From Magnetococcales bacterium (GTDB lineage Bacteria; Pseudomonadota; Magnetococcia; Magnetococcales; JADFWU01), in contig JADFWU010000049.1 of NCBI GenBank assembly GCA_015234045.1, forward strand, positions 1-22,373: 22,373 nucleotides of DNA, in the 5' to 3' direction. The notes below the pieces were generated by a model. It made no database searches. It was not told where the DNA came from and worked only from the letters and a program-made list of their open reading frames with translations. Below, piece after piece: positions 1 through 7,059 of this stretch. Numbering within the stretch: the stretch's first letter is position 1; every line of letters begins with the position of its first letter. The translations under genes and the position numbers were made by a program.

Positions 1-1022
1 AACGGGCGCTGGCTATTGCCCAGTCGGAGCCACAACCGGATTTAATCCTATTGGATATCATGATGCCGGGCATGGATGGTTATGAAGTGTGTCGTCGATT
101 AAAGGCTGACAGCAAGACCCGCGATATTCCGGTAATTTTCGTCACTGCACGAACACAGGTTGAGGATGAGATCCAAGGTCTGGAAATGGGCGCGGTAGAC
201 TACATTCACAAGCCGTTCAGTCCACCAGTGGTGTTGGCGCGTGTACGGACCCATCTTGCTCTGCGTGATGCAAAAGCAGCGTTGCAGTTGTCCAATAATC
301 TATTGAACGAAGAGCGCCATACCATTGAAACCATCATTCAGAAAATGCGTGATACTCAAGCGTTTGACGCTGTCCGTTTGCGTTATCTGATCGCTTCTTT
401 GGAAAATACCAACGGTGATATTCTGCTCTCTAACCAGTGTCCCGATGGTCGTCAGCTTGTTTTGTTGGGGGACTTCACCGGCCACGGTCTGCCAGCTGCC
501 ATTGCGGGTCCATTGGTGGCACATATCTTTAACGAAGCCGCTGCACAGGATGAAGCGGTATTGACAACGTTGGATAAAATCAATCAAGTGCTGTGTCGCA
601 ATCTGCCGGTCAATATCTTTATGGCAACCGGTCTTCTTGAGCTTTCACCAGATAGAAAAACTGTGACAACGCTCAATGCCGGTCTGCCGGATGGTCAGAT
701 TATTCGACAGGGTCGATTGCAGGCATCCATAAGTTCTACGCTGCCGCCTTTGGGTATTTTGGATGTGCCGTTAACGTCAACGGATTTTATCAGCCGATCA
801 GTTGAACCGGAGGATCGGATTTTTCTCTATTCCGATGGTTTGATTGAAGAGAAAAACCACGATGGAGAACTCTATGGGATGACACGATTGAGTGAAACCC
901 TGGTTACACTCAATCATGAACCTTTAGAAACCTTGCTTGATCCCATCAAGGCTTTTACTGGTCAGGCAGAGTTTAGCGATGATATTACCCTGGTGGAATT
1001 GACGATTGAATCAGACGGGTAG
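1..1022 (+). CDS. Response regulator with SpoIIE/PP2C-type phosphatase output (5' end cut)
   Basis: The gene is cut by the left edge; the open frame starts at base 3 and ends at TAG 1020-1022 (339 residues visible). The first ~85 residues are the C-terminal two thirds of a receiver domain. The phospho-acceptor Asp is codon 54-56 in an LLLDIMMPGMDGYE context, a Thr follows in IFVTA, and the conserved Lys lies in IHKPF. A short helical linker leads into a PP2C-like SpoIIE/RsbU phosphatase domain, with the metal-binding motif GDFTGHGLPAAIAG and the terminal FSDDITL motif. Proteins of this layout dephosphorylate anti-sigma-factor antagonists or similar partners in response to a histidine kinase. 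The partner is not visible here. The 3' end overlaps the convergent folK by 38 bases. The family call is firm; the regulated process is unknown. Confidence 0.9.
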   Translation, partial: RALAIAQSEPQPDLILLDIMMPGMDGYEVCRRLKADSKTRDIPVIFVTARTQVEDEIQGLEMGAVDYIHKPFSPPVVLARVRTHLALRDAKAALQLSNNLLNEERHTIETIIQKMRDTQAFDAVRLRYLIASLENTNGDILLSNQCPDGRQLVLLGDFTGHGLPAAIAGPLVAHIFNEAAAQDEAVLTTLDKINQVLCRNLPVNIFMATGLLELSPDRKTVTTLNAGLPDGQIIRQGRLQASISSTLPPLGILDVPLTSTDFISRSVEPEDRIFLYSDGLIEEKNHDGELYGMTRLSETLVTLNHEPLETLLDPIKAFTGQAEFSDDITLVELTIESDG

Positions 1023-1509
1023 CCTCACTATCCAAAACCATACCGATGGGGGGGGTGCTAAAGCGTTGGGCAATTTCAATCAGTGAGACCTTCTCAATGG
1101 GATGTATCAGCGTTGGAGCCAGTTCGGCCAGTGGAATAGCCAGAAAAGGTCGGGTAAGAATATCCGGGTCTGGGATGGTGGTTGTACGGTTATTGACTAC
1201 CATATTGCCCAGTAAGGCAATGTCCAGATCCAGTGTGCGCGGTGCATTTGGGTCAGCTTGGCGGCGTCGATTTTGGCCGGCCTCAATATCACGTAATAGA
1301 TCGCGGAGCTGCCCGGGGGGCAGACCTTTTCTGAGATGGACCGTACCATTCAGAAAATCCGGTTGGTCGAGATTGCCTACCGGTGTGGTGCGATACACTT
1401 TGGAAATCGCTTCAATACCCAGGTGCTGATGCAGTTTCTGCAAACCCTGTCTGATATGAACCAGCGGATCAATATTGGCACCAAAGGCGATCAATACTGG
1501 CTGAGTCAT
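985..1509 (-). CDS. folK: 2-amino-4-hydroxy-6-hydroxymethyldihydropteridine pyrophosphokinase (HPPK)
   Basis: This is a cytoplasmic folate enzyme that moves pyrophosphate from ATP to 6-hydroxymethyl-7,8-dihydropterin, the step before dihydropteroate synthase. The 174-residue length is normal. The sequence shows the N-terminal FGANI segment (residues 9-13), the acceptor-site VYRTTPVGNLDQPDFLN stretch (about 38-54), and the HPPK signature around RTLDLDIALLG (about 91-101), whose two Asp bind magnesium. IPDPDI and the late LIHP motif follow. ATG 1507-1509 lies 3 bases after the folB stop, so the two genes are almost certainly co-transcribed and probably translationally coupled. The C-terminal ~30 residues extend past the HP motif and overlap the facing response-regulator gene. 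Confidence 0.95.
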   Translation of the reverse strand: MTQPVLIAFGANIDPLVHIRQGLQKLHQHLGIEAISKVYRTTPVGNLDQPDFLNGTVHLRKGLPPGQLRDLLRDIEAGQNRRRQADPNAPRTLDLDIALLGNMVVNNRTTTIPDPDILTRPFLAIPLAELAPTLIHPIEKVSLIEIAQRFSTPPIGMVLDSEATRLIQSSIPPG

Positions 1510-1512
1510 GGA

Positions 1513-1878
1513 TCATTCAGCGCGTTTACGTTCAATAATGACACCCACCGAGTCGGCAAATCGCAGTGCGCCGGGTTTTTCAACCTGGACCTCTACCGCA
1601 TGGATACGCTCATCTTCCAGTGCGATCTGAGCGATTTTTTCAGCCAATGCTTCCACAAGGAAAAAATGTGACGCTTCGGTCATGGAGATGATGCGTTTAC
1701 ACAGGGTTTTATAGTTGACGGTATCGTCAATGTCGTCACTCTGACCTGCTTTGGCCAGATCAACCGATAGGGTGAGATTGATCACCACATTCTGTAGGGT
1801 TTTTCGCTCCCATTCCCGAATGCCGATGATGCAGCGCAGTCGAAGATCCTTAATAAATATCCGGTCAATATCAGACAT
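1513..1878 (-). CDS. folB: Dihydroneopterin aldolase
   Basis: A 121-residue protein of typical FolB length. It cleaves 7,8-dihydroneopterin to 6-hydroxymethyl-dihydropterin plus glycolaldehyde, and the product is the substrate of the downstream folK. The family pattern is clear: DRIFIKDLRLRCIIGI at the N-terminus followed by a conserved Glu (about residue 23), VNYKTLCKRI in the middle, FFLVEALAEKIA with the pterin-binding Glu, and VEVQVEKPGALRFADSVGVII near the end with the catalytic Lys. FolB normally works as a homo-octamer. The start is ATG 1876-1878; the ribosome binding site upstream is weak (AAGG about 13 bases away). A 179-base gap separates it from folM upstream, so a separate promoter there is possible. 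Confidence 0.95.
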   Translation of the reverse strand: MSDIDRIFIKDLRLRCIIGIREWERKTLQNVVINLTLSVDLAKAGQSDDIDDTVNYKTLCKRIISMTEASHFFLVEALAEKIAQIALEDERIHAVEVQVEKPGALRFADSVGVIIERKRAE

Positions 1879-2057
1879 GATTAATCGTTTACCTTATTTA
1901 AAGAGGTTATATCATGTTTTCACCCTCTGACCTCAAAACGTACCATCGGTTTTCATGGTGTAGCAGGGTGAAGTTAAGGTCGGCAAATAAAACAACAGTA
2001 CTGGCAAAAGATATTCTATCTATCACAGGGTGGGCCAAACTGAATGGACTAAGGATA

Positions 2058-2807
2058 TTATAAATGCTCGCCGCCATCCACCCGCAAAATCTCACCGATT
2101 ATATAGTCTTGTTTCAAAAGGAAAAGCAGTGCTTCTGTAATATCTATTGGTCCACCTGGCCGACCGGATGGCGTTGCACGGGCGATTTTTTCAAACGTTT
2201 CGGTATTGGCATCGGGTGCGGGCAGAATAGGGCCTGGCGCAATGCCATTGACATGAATGGCGGGCGCTAACTCTTTGGCGGCCATTTGTGTGACTGCCCA
2301 AAGCGCACTTTTTGCCGTGGTATAGGCCAGATGACCGGGTTGAGGTCGAGTGATGCGCTGATCAATGAAGTTGATTACCTTGCCTTGTACCTGAGGCGGT
2401 TCACCGTTGGGCAACCATGCTGACTGATTGGCAAAGGCTTGCAGCAGAAGAAAGGGCGCTGTGAGGTTGATATCCAGATGGCGTTGCCAATTCTCCAGGC
2501 TGGTCTGTTTGACGCTGCCGCGTTCGAAAATTGCCGCACAGTTGATCAAGATAGAGATCAAGCCCATCTTTTGGTTGGCCCGATCAACCAGTGTCTGGCA
2601 GGCCGAAGCATCAGAAAGATCGGCGCTGAATGGAAAGGCATTGACACCCAATCCACGTAAACGGTCACACTGTGTCTCAGCCGCCTCTGCACTGCGTCCA
2701 TAGTGCAGGGCAATATCAACACCCTGTTTGGCCAAGGCAATGGCACAGGCGGCACCTATGCGCTTGGCACCGCCGGTTATCAGAGCTGTTTTACCTGAGA
2801 GTTCCAT
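2058..2807 (-). CDS. folM: Pteridine reductase / dihydromonapterin reductase-like SDR (FolM type)
   Basis: A 249-residue short-chain dehydrogenase. The cofactor motif is TGGAKRIG (residues 11-18), the TGxxxRxG variant diagnostic of pteridine reductases (PTR1/FolM) rather than the usual TGxxxGxG. The catalytic Tyr and Lys are in YTTAK. The position 13 residues before the Tyr, where other SDRs carry Ser, is Asp in FIDQR, again as in PTR1. NCAAIF matches the NNAS region and NGIAPG the segment after the active site. Known FolM reduces dihydromonapterin or dihydrobiopterin with NADPH and has weak dihydrofolate reductase activity. Location beside folB and folK supports a pterin substrate. It begins 2 bases after the RNase D stop, so they share a transcript. 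The exact pterin is not decidable from sequence. Confidence 0.88.
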   Translation of the reverse strand: MELSGKTALITGGAKRIGAACAIALAKQGVDIALHYGRSAEAAETQCDRLRGLGVNAFPFSADLSDASACQTLVDRANQKMGLISILINCAAIFERGSVKQTSLENWQRHLDINLTAPFLLLQAFANQSAWLPNGEPPQVQGKVINFIDQRITRPQPGHLAYTTAKSALWAVTQMAAKELAPAIHVNGIAPGPILPAPDANTETFEKIARATPSGRPGGPIDITEALLFLLKQDYIIGEILRVDGGEHL

Positions 2808-2809
2808 AA

Positions 2810-3445
2810 TCAGTGATGGGCGAAGATATCTTCTTCACCCCATCCCGCTAGATCCAGTGAAACGCGACTGGATAGGAAGTTCATGCATTCTTGCGCAAGT
2901 TCCAACCGGTTTTCACGTTCCAGCATGCTGATAAGACGCTGACGGATTTCCACAAGATGGATAACATCAGAAGCGGCGTAGCCTATCTGGGCGGGAGAGA
3001 GCGTATCCGCTGCCCAATCGGAGGATTGTTGCATTTTATCCAGCTGAATGCCGAGAAATTCTTCCACCAGATATTTCAGGCTGTGACCACCGGTATAAGT
3101 CCGGGCCAGACGTGAAGCGATTTTGGTACAGAAAATCGGTTTAACATCGATATTCAGCCAGTGACGTAATGTGGCGATATCAAAGCGAGCGAAGTGAAAA
3201 ATTTTCTCAACCGATTGCGCTTCGAGCACTTGTTTAAGATTCGGGGCGTTGTAATTCTTAATTTGTACCACGGCAATTTTGCCCGATTCATCACACATTT
3301 GCACAACGCATAGGCGGTCACGATGGACATTGAGTCCTAATGTTTCAGTATCTACAGCCAGGAATTGACTGGTTAAATAGTGATCGCGCAGGGCATCGGT
3401 GAGATCATCCGTGAGCACGGTGGGTTGAGGGACTGAGTCGCTCAT
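2810..3445 (-). CDS. rnd: Ribonuclease D-like 3'-5' exonuclease (single-domain form)
   Basis: A DEDDy-family 3'-5' exoribonuclease of 211 residues. The motifs appear in order: Exo I with Asp and Glu in VDTETLGL (about residue 31), Exo II with Asp in HFARFDIATL (about 88), and Exo III with the Tyr-x3-Asp pair in GYAASDV (about 154). The domain ends soon afterwards. The two HRDC domains that bring E. coli RNase D to about 375 residues are absent, giving the short form common in alphaproteobacteria and relatives. It is expected to trim tRNA and other small RNA 3' ends. The start is ATG 3443-3445 with AAGGCG about 9 bases upstream. It heads the leftward folM-folB-folK run; the functional link to pterin genes is probably only transcriptional. 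Confidence 0.9.
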   Translation of the reverse strand: MSDSVPQPTVLTDDLTDALRDHYLTSQFLAVDTETLGLNVHRDRLCVVQMCDESGKIAVVQIKNYNAPNLKQVLEAQSVEKIFHFARFDIATLRHWLNIDVKPIFCTKIASRLARTYTGGHSLKYLVEEFLGIQLDKMQQSSDWAADTLSPAQIGYAASDVIHLVEIRQRLISMLERENRLELAQECMNFLSSRVSLDLAGWGEEDIFAHH

Positions 3446-3675
3446 GGTATTCGCCTTATTATCTGATGGGTCAACAATCTGAAAATGAACTGGAATAGGG
3501 TTTGTTTACCATCTTGTGGCCAAGTTTGGTAGCCCCTTTTTTTCCATACTGGTTTATAGAGGATATTTTGTGGCATACTTTAATTTTTGGGTAGGGTGGC
3601 TTGAACGCCATTCGTGCATATTAATTCAGATAATGGTTTCATCCTGGTGTCAACACACCAAATGAGGGGTAAGCA

Positions 3676-4914
3676 ATGTCCTCCAACCGTGATAAATACT
3701 CTGCAAACGAGCTTGAAGAAATTCGTAAAATGCTTGGAGAAAACCTCGGTAACGACTCCAATCATGCAGAGAAAATTCTCTCCAGTCGATTTACTGCTGC
3801 TGAAGAGAAAGAAGATGAAGAACCTGAGATTATTGAGGATGAAGATAAATTCAATCAGGGGCGAAGTGGTCCCAAGGTGGATGTGGCTGCTGTAATCAAA
3901 TCACGCGATCTGCCTACTATGATTGAGGCAATCCCTTCTGTTCGTGAAGATGAGACCCAAATACGGCAAATCATTGCTGCGATTCTCAAGCATCCGGATG
4001 TCAAATCTTTTCACCTGGTGGAAGCGTTGAGCAAGGTGAAAGATGATGTGCAACTGGTTAATGCGCTGGTGCATGGTATTATTTCCCGCAAGGGTGTTAA
4101 CCCGCTTATTGAAGCACTGAAATATTCCACCTGCTCACCCCAGGCAATGAAGTCTTTGGCGCAGGCCGTGGCAGATCAGGGCACGGTGAACCATGTGTTG
4201 CGTGCTATCGCTTCATCGCCTCGGGATCAACCGGAAGCCGAAATGTCCTGGGCCATGGAAGTGATTGGCAAAGGTTCCATGGAGCAGATTCTTGAAGCTA
4301 TGAATCTGATTGAGGATATGTCACCGGGCACAGTGATCCTGGCAACGGGTTTGGTCAATCGGAAAGAAGTGATTGTCGAGCCTTTGGTCCGCGCGATGGG
4401 CAACTGTCGTAAGAATGACAAGGCAATGGCTATTTTGATTGTTCGGTTGGTCAAGATGGTTGATACGCCGTCTCTGGTCTCGGTATTGGAAAAATATGTC
4501 AGTGACAGCACTGAGGCTGGAGAAATTGTCGCGGCCCAGTTGGTCTACAAGGTTGCACGTGAGCCCAGTCGGCGTAGTTTGCTGGCCAGTGCCTGTCGTC
4601 GTGTCAAAACCGACTCGATGACTGCTCAGTTGATTGCAGGTGGTATTATCAGGCACAGAGATGCCGAATTGTTGGAAAAATCCTATAGCCGCCTTGGTAC
4701 ATCCCCAACCGCACAGAAAATGGTTGCCCTGGAGATCGTCAATAAAAAAGGCAAGATCATGGCGTTGCGCTCTCTGGGTAAGAATGTTTGGGAGATGATC
4801 AAGAACCAGGGCGAGATCAAGACATCTATTAGAAAAACCGATGAGCGTTATCAATGGTTGCTTATCAATCGCCTGAAACTTGATCCGAAGTTTGGCTATC
4901 CCAAAAAAGAGTAG
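3676..4914 (+). CDS. Unrecognised helical-repeat (HEAT/ARM-like) protein
   Basis: I do not recognise this 412-residue protein. There is no signal peptide or membrane segment, so it is probably cytoplasmic. Residues 1-65 are hydrophilic, with a strongly acidic patch (about 42-58, EEKEDEEPEI and onward), likely disordered. From about residue 70 onward the sequence is a run of short amphipathic helices of 15-20 residues separated by tight turns, for example VKSFHLVEALSKV, VNPLIEALKY and VIVEPLVRAMG. The spacing is about 35-40 residues, as in HEAT or armadillo solenoids. The last ~45 residues are basic and end in PKKE. GAGGGG lies 7 bases before ATG 3676-3678. The gene stands alone, divergent from the RNase D cluster. 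A scaffold or protein-binding role is inference from shape only. Confidence 0.7.
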   Translation: MSSNRDKYSANELEEIRKMLGENLGNDSNHAEKILSSRFTAAEEKEDEEPEIIEDEDKFNQGRSGPKVDVAAVIKSRDLPTMIEAIPSVREDETQIRQIIAAILKHPDVKSFHLVEALSKVKDDVQLVNALVHGIISRKGVNPLIEALKYSTCSPQAMKSLAQAVADQGTVNHVLRAIASSPRDQPEAEMSWAMEVIGKGSMEQILEAMNLIEDMSPGTVILATGLVNRKEVIVEPLVRAMGNCRKNDKAMAILIVRLVKMVDTPSLVSVLEKYVSDSTEAGEIVAAQLVYKVAREPSRRSLLASACRRVKTDSMTAQLIAGGIIRHRDAELLEKSYSRLGTSPTAQKMVALEIVNKKGKIMALRSLGKNVWEMIKNQGEIKTSIRKTDERYQWLLINRLKLDPKFGYPKKE

Positions 4915-4972
4915 TTTGTACACTGTTTCAATTATAGGTGTTTCGTCTGAAATTTGAACAGTCAGCCGTTCC

Positions 4973-5046
4973 AGCCCTGGTGATGTTTTTGCTCTGAATG
5001 ATCTGTTTCGCATATCACAAAGCGGCGCAAAAACATCACCAGGGCT
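4973..5046. repeat. Perfect 20-bp inverted repeat
   Basis: Bases 4973-4992 (AGCCCTGGTGATGTTTTTGC) are the exact reverse complement of 5027-5046, with 34 bases between. The repeat lies 58 bases after the stop of the helical-repeat gene. In either direction no clean T tract follows the outer end of the stem, so it is not a textbook intrinsic terminator. It could be an RNA stem protecting a 3' end, or the terminal repeats of a very small element. The 34-base spacer shows no obvious gene. Confidence 0.75.
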
Positions 5047-5146
5047 TCCACTCAGGTTGTGGTTCATTGTCTGATTTCGGATCGAAATGACTGTAAATAA
5101 TGAAATTGGCCCGCATATGAAGTCGGCCCTATGAGTCTCCAATTGT

Positions 5147-5316
5147 GTGGCTCTTCGAGCCACGGCGCTACGCATTTTCCGCGCTTTGCGCAAAAAAATG
5201 CTCCGTATGCTAACGCGCCATTTCGTTTAATGTGGGCGTTGCCCACACCCGGCAGAGGCGGCACAGCCTCCCTCTGCACTCCAACCAGTTTTAGAAACTA
5301 CGTTTTTCTAAGTTGG
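5147..5316. repeat. Array of five consecutive stem-loops (intergenic palindromic element or structured RNA)
   Basis: Five hairpins follow each other with 0-11 bases between. (1) 5147-5163: GTGGCTC, loop TTC, GAGCCAC. (2) 5164-5219: a long composite arm in which GGCGC pairs with GCGCC, TACG with CGTA, GCATTTT with AAAATGC, and an inner GCGC-TTT-GCGC tip forms. (3) 5231-5247: TGTGGGC, loop GTT, GCCCACA. (4) 5252-5277: GCAGAGG pairs with CCTCTGC. (5) 5281-5316: CCAAC pairs with GTTGG around TTAGAAA and TTTCTAA. The array ends 10 bases beyond the radical SAM gene stop. It could sit at the 3' end of that transcript as a terminator or stability element, or be a copy of a dispersed palindromic repeat. 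Short overlapping reading frames here look spurious. Confidence 0.7.
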
Positions 5317-5326
5317 TGCGGTTTAA

Positions 5327-6676
5327 TTATATGAAATTCACGTGATCGGGTGGATTGGCCAAATCCCAAAGAAATTTATTGATATAGTCCTGTCGGCAAC
5401 CGATGGCGCAATCCTTATGCACATCCACAGAGCGTGCAATGTCATCATGAACGGCCCAATATCGATCACCCATCACCATATCGTAGAATGACTCCTCATG
5501 AAGATCGCCGATAAGAAACCGATCCTTATTGTAAAATGGTCCGCAGGGATAGACTTTGCCATTGCCGGATATCTGCGATAAAAACGGCGTGCCGTAGCAG
5601 ACATCATATTTTCGAACACCATGCCGATAGAGCGGGGTTTCGTCTGCCGCACTGATTTTGTTCCACTTGGCTTGAACCACATAGTTCGGAGTGGAGAGCG
5701 CCTCAGCGTGTTGTAGGATTTCAGTGACGTTGCGGTAATCCTCATAACAGACACCGAGTTCACGGTATTCTGAATCCGCACACTGTTTGATGACAAAATA
5801 GTCAACGCCAAGTTCAGCACCCAGTTCTGCTTCGGCAATTACCTCATCAAAGCATTCTGGAATCAGGACCATTTGCAGTCCAATAGTGCATTTGTAGCCC
5901 TTTTCCTGTCGAATACGGACCAAATGGCGGATATTCTCTACCAGTAGGTCAAAATTCTTTTCTGGCGATTGATGGACTTTTTGAAAGCCTTTTGGCGTGC
6001 CCGCGGAGAGGTTGATTCGGATGAAGGTCATGTTTTTGAGCAGATCTTCAGCACGATCCATATCCAACAGCAACCCATTGGTTGCCATGGCGGTGTCTAC
6101 ACCGCATTTATTGGCGCGTACAGTCGCATCATAGAGTGCGGGATTCAGGGTGGGCTCACCATCACCGATAAAACCGATGGATTTTACGCCAAGTTTGCCA
6201 CAATCCTCAATATAGCGTAACAGAACATCCCGTTGAATCATCACACCACGGGTCATGTTCTGTACCACGGCATAGCAGTAGATACAGGCGGTGTTACAGA
6301 ATTTGGTCAGGCCCATGTCAATATGAACCGGTGCAAACCGTTCGCCTTTCTGCCACGCCTGCACCCGATCAAGATGATGCAGCATTTTGTGACCATCGAA
6401 GCGGAATTTTTCTTTTTTATTTCTGAAGCTTGGGCCAGTGAATTGATTGGGTATTTCCGGTTCGGTTTCATCCACCATGCGAATGAAACCGGTTTGGTCC
6501 TCAAAGGTGACGGGTTGGAGGGTCTCTTTGGACTGATTGGAGAGGGCTTGGCGATCCACAATGGTATTTGATGTACGTAGCTTATGGCCGGGGCGATCGG
6601 CAAGCGGCGCATCATCGGGAATATCGGTTTGGATATGTTGACCGAATCGGTTTTTATCCCGCGTGGATCGGGTCAT
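5327..6676 (-). CDS. Radical SAM / SPASM-like enzyme
   Basis: A 449-residue enzyme. The radical SAM cluster motif CNTACIYC (Cx3Cx2C) starts at Cys127 and binds the 4Fe-4S cluster that cleaves S-adenosylmethionine. GDGEPTLNP (about 171-179) is the glycine-rich SAM-binding segment. A C-terminal extension with Cys around residues 359, 377, 422 and 426 (DVCYGTPF, YPCGPF, KDCAIGC) resembles the SPASM auxiliary-cluster domain found in peptide- and protein-modifying members. The first ~115 residues are an extra region rich in charged residues that I do not recognise. AGAGGC lies upstream of ATG 6674-6676. It is the last gene of a tight leftward run, 37 bases after the HMA-like gene, and a five-hairpin array follows its stop. 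The substrate is unknown; a peptide or small protein is the family expectation. Confidence 0.85.
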   Translation of the reverse strand: MTRSTRDKNRFGQHIQTDIPDDAPLADRPGHKLRTSNTIVDRQALSNQSKETLQPVTFEDQTGFIRMVDETEPEIPNQFTGPSFRNKKEKFRFDGHKMLHHLDRVQAWQKGERFAPVHIDMGLTKFCNTACIYCYAVVQNMTRGVMIQRDVLLRYIEDCGKLGVKSIGFIGDGEPTLNPALYDATVRANKCGVDTAMATNGLLLDMDRAEDLLKNMTFIRINLSAGTPKGFQKVHQSPEKNFDLLVENIRHLVRIRQEKGYKCTIGLQMVLIPECFDEVIAEAELGAELGVDYFVIKQCADSEYRELGVCYEDYRNVTEILQHAEALSTPNYVVQAKWNKISAADETPLYRHGVRKYDVCYGTPFLSQISGNGKVYPCGPFYNKDRFLIGDLHEESFYDMVMGDRYWAVHDDIARSVDVHKDCAIGCRQDYINKFLWDLANPPDHVNFI

Positions 6677-6713
6677 TGTATGCCTCTGAAAGGGGGTGAC
6701 ACTGGATGAATGG

Positions 6714-7043
6714 TTATTTAGGAGATTTACTGCAACAGTGCGGCGTATGGTTCAGGTTATCCAAGGCATTTTTTTCAGTAAACCGGGCCACAGCCAACCG
6801 GATTCGAGTCCACACACTGTTTGACGGTGGATACCCCAGTTGGTTTAATGTTTGTATTACTTTTACCAGCTGAATCTGTTTTAGATCATAACAGATTTTA
6901 ACGCTGTTTCGAGTGATCGTAACAGTATCAACACCTGATAATTGTCTGAGAATATTTTCGGTTTTGCTATCACACCGGCAGTTGGCAGCACGGCTCAATG
7001 GAATATTTCTGGTGATTTTTTGTGGTTCTGGAGTCGTGGCCAT
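6714..7043 (-). CDS. Small HMA-fold protein with a CxC motif
   Basis: A 109-residue cytoplasmic protein. Residues ~10-72 match the heavy-metal-associated (HMA) fold pattern: a first strand, a Cys pair, a helix, the GVDTVTI strand, the SVKICYDL strand, a second helix and a terminal LGYPP. The metal loop is unusual, NCRC (Cys22 and Cys24, CxC) in place of the GMTCxxC of copper chaperones. A basic tail follows and ends HCCSK (Cys103-Cys104), so four Cys could form a metal or redox site. Only 16 bases separate it from the Ntn hydrolase upstream and 37 from the radical SAM gene downstream. It may bind a metal, or be a client of either neighbour; both are inference. No strong ribosome binding site is visible, suggesting coupling to the upstream gene. 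Confidence 0.68.
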   Translation of the reverse strand: MATTPEPQKITRNIPLSRAANCRCDSKTENILRQLSGVDTVTITRNSVKICYDLKQIQLVKVIQTLNQLGYPPSNSVWTRIRLAVARFTEKNALDNLNHTPHCCSKSPK

Positions 7044-7059
7044 TTTGTTGGTATTTCAC

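Noticed and set aside
1907-2095. Leftward 62-codon frame between folB and folM
   Set aside because: It overlaps the 3' end of folM in another frame, has no ribosome binding site and resembles no protein family.
4321-5193. Leftward 290-codon frame opposite the helical-repeat gene
   Set aside because: It is antisense to a well-supported gene and runs on through the inverted repeat; the translation is rich in His, Asn and Gln as expected of a shadow frame.
5147-5316. CRISPR array
   Set aside because: The repeated structure is a set of unlike palindromes, not identical direct repeats with unique spacers.
5064-5334. Short frames of 67 and 71 codons inside the hairpin array
   Set aside because: The bases are explained by consecutive palindromes; the two frames overlap on opposite strands and neither has a start signal.
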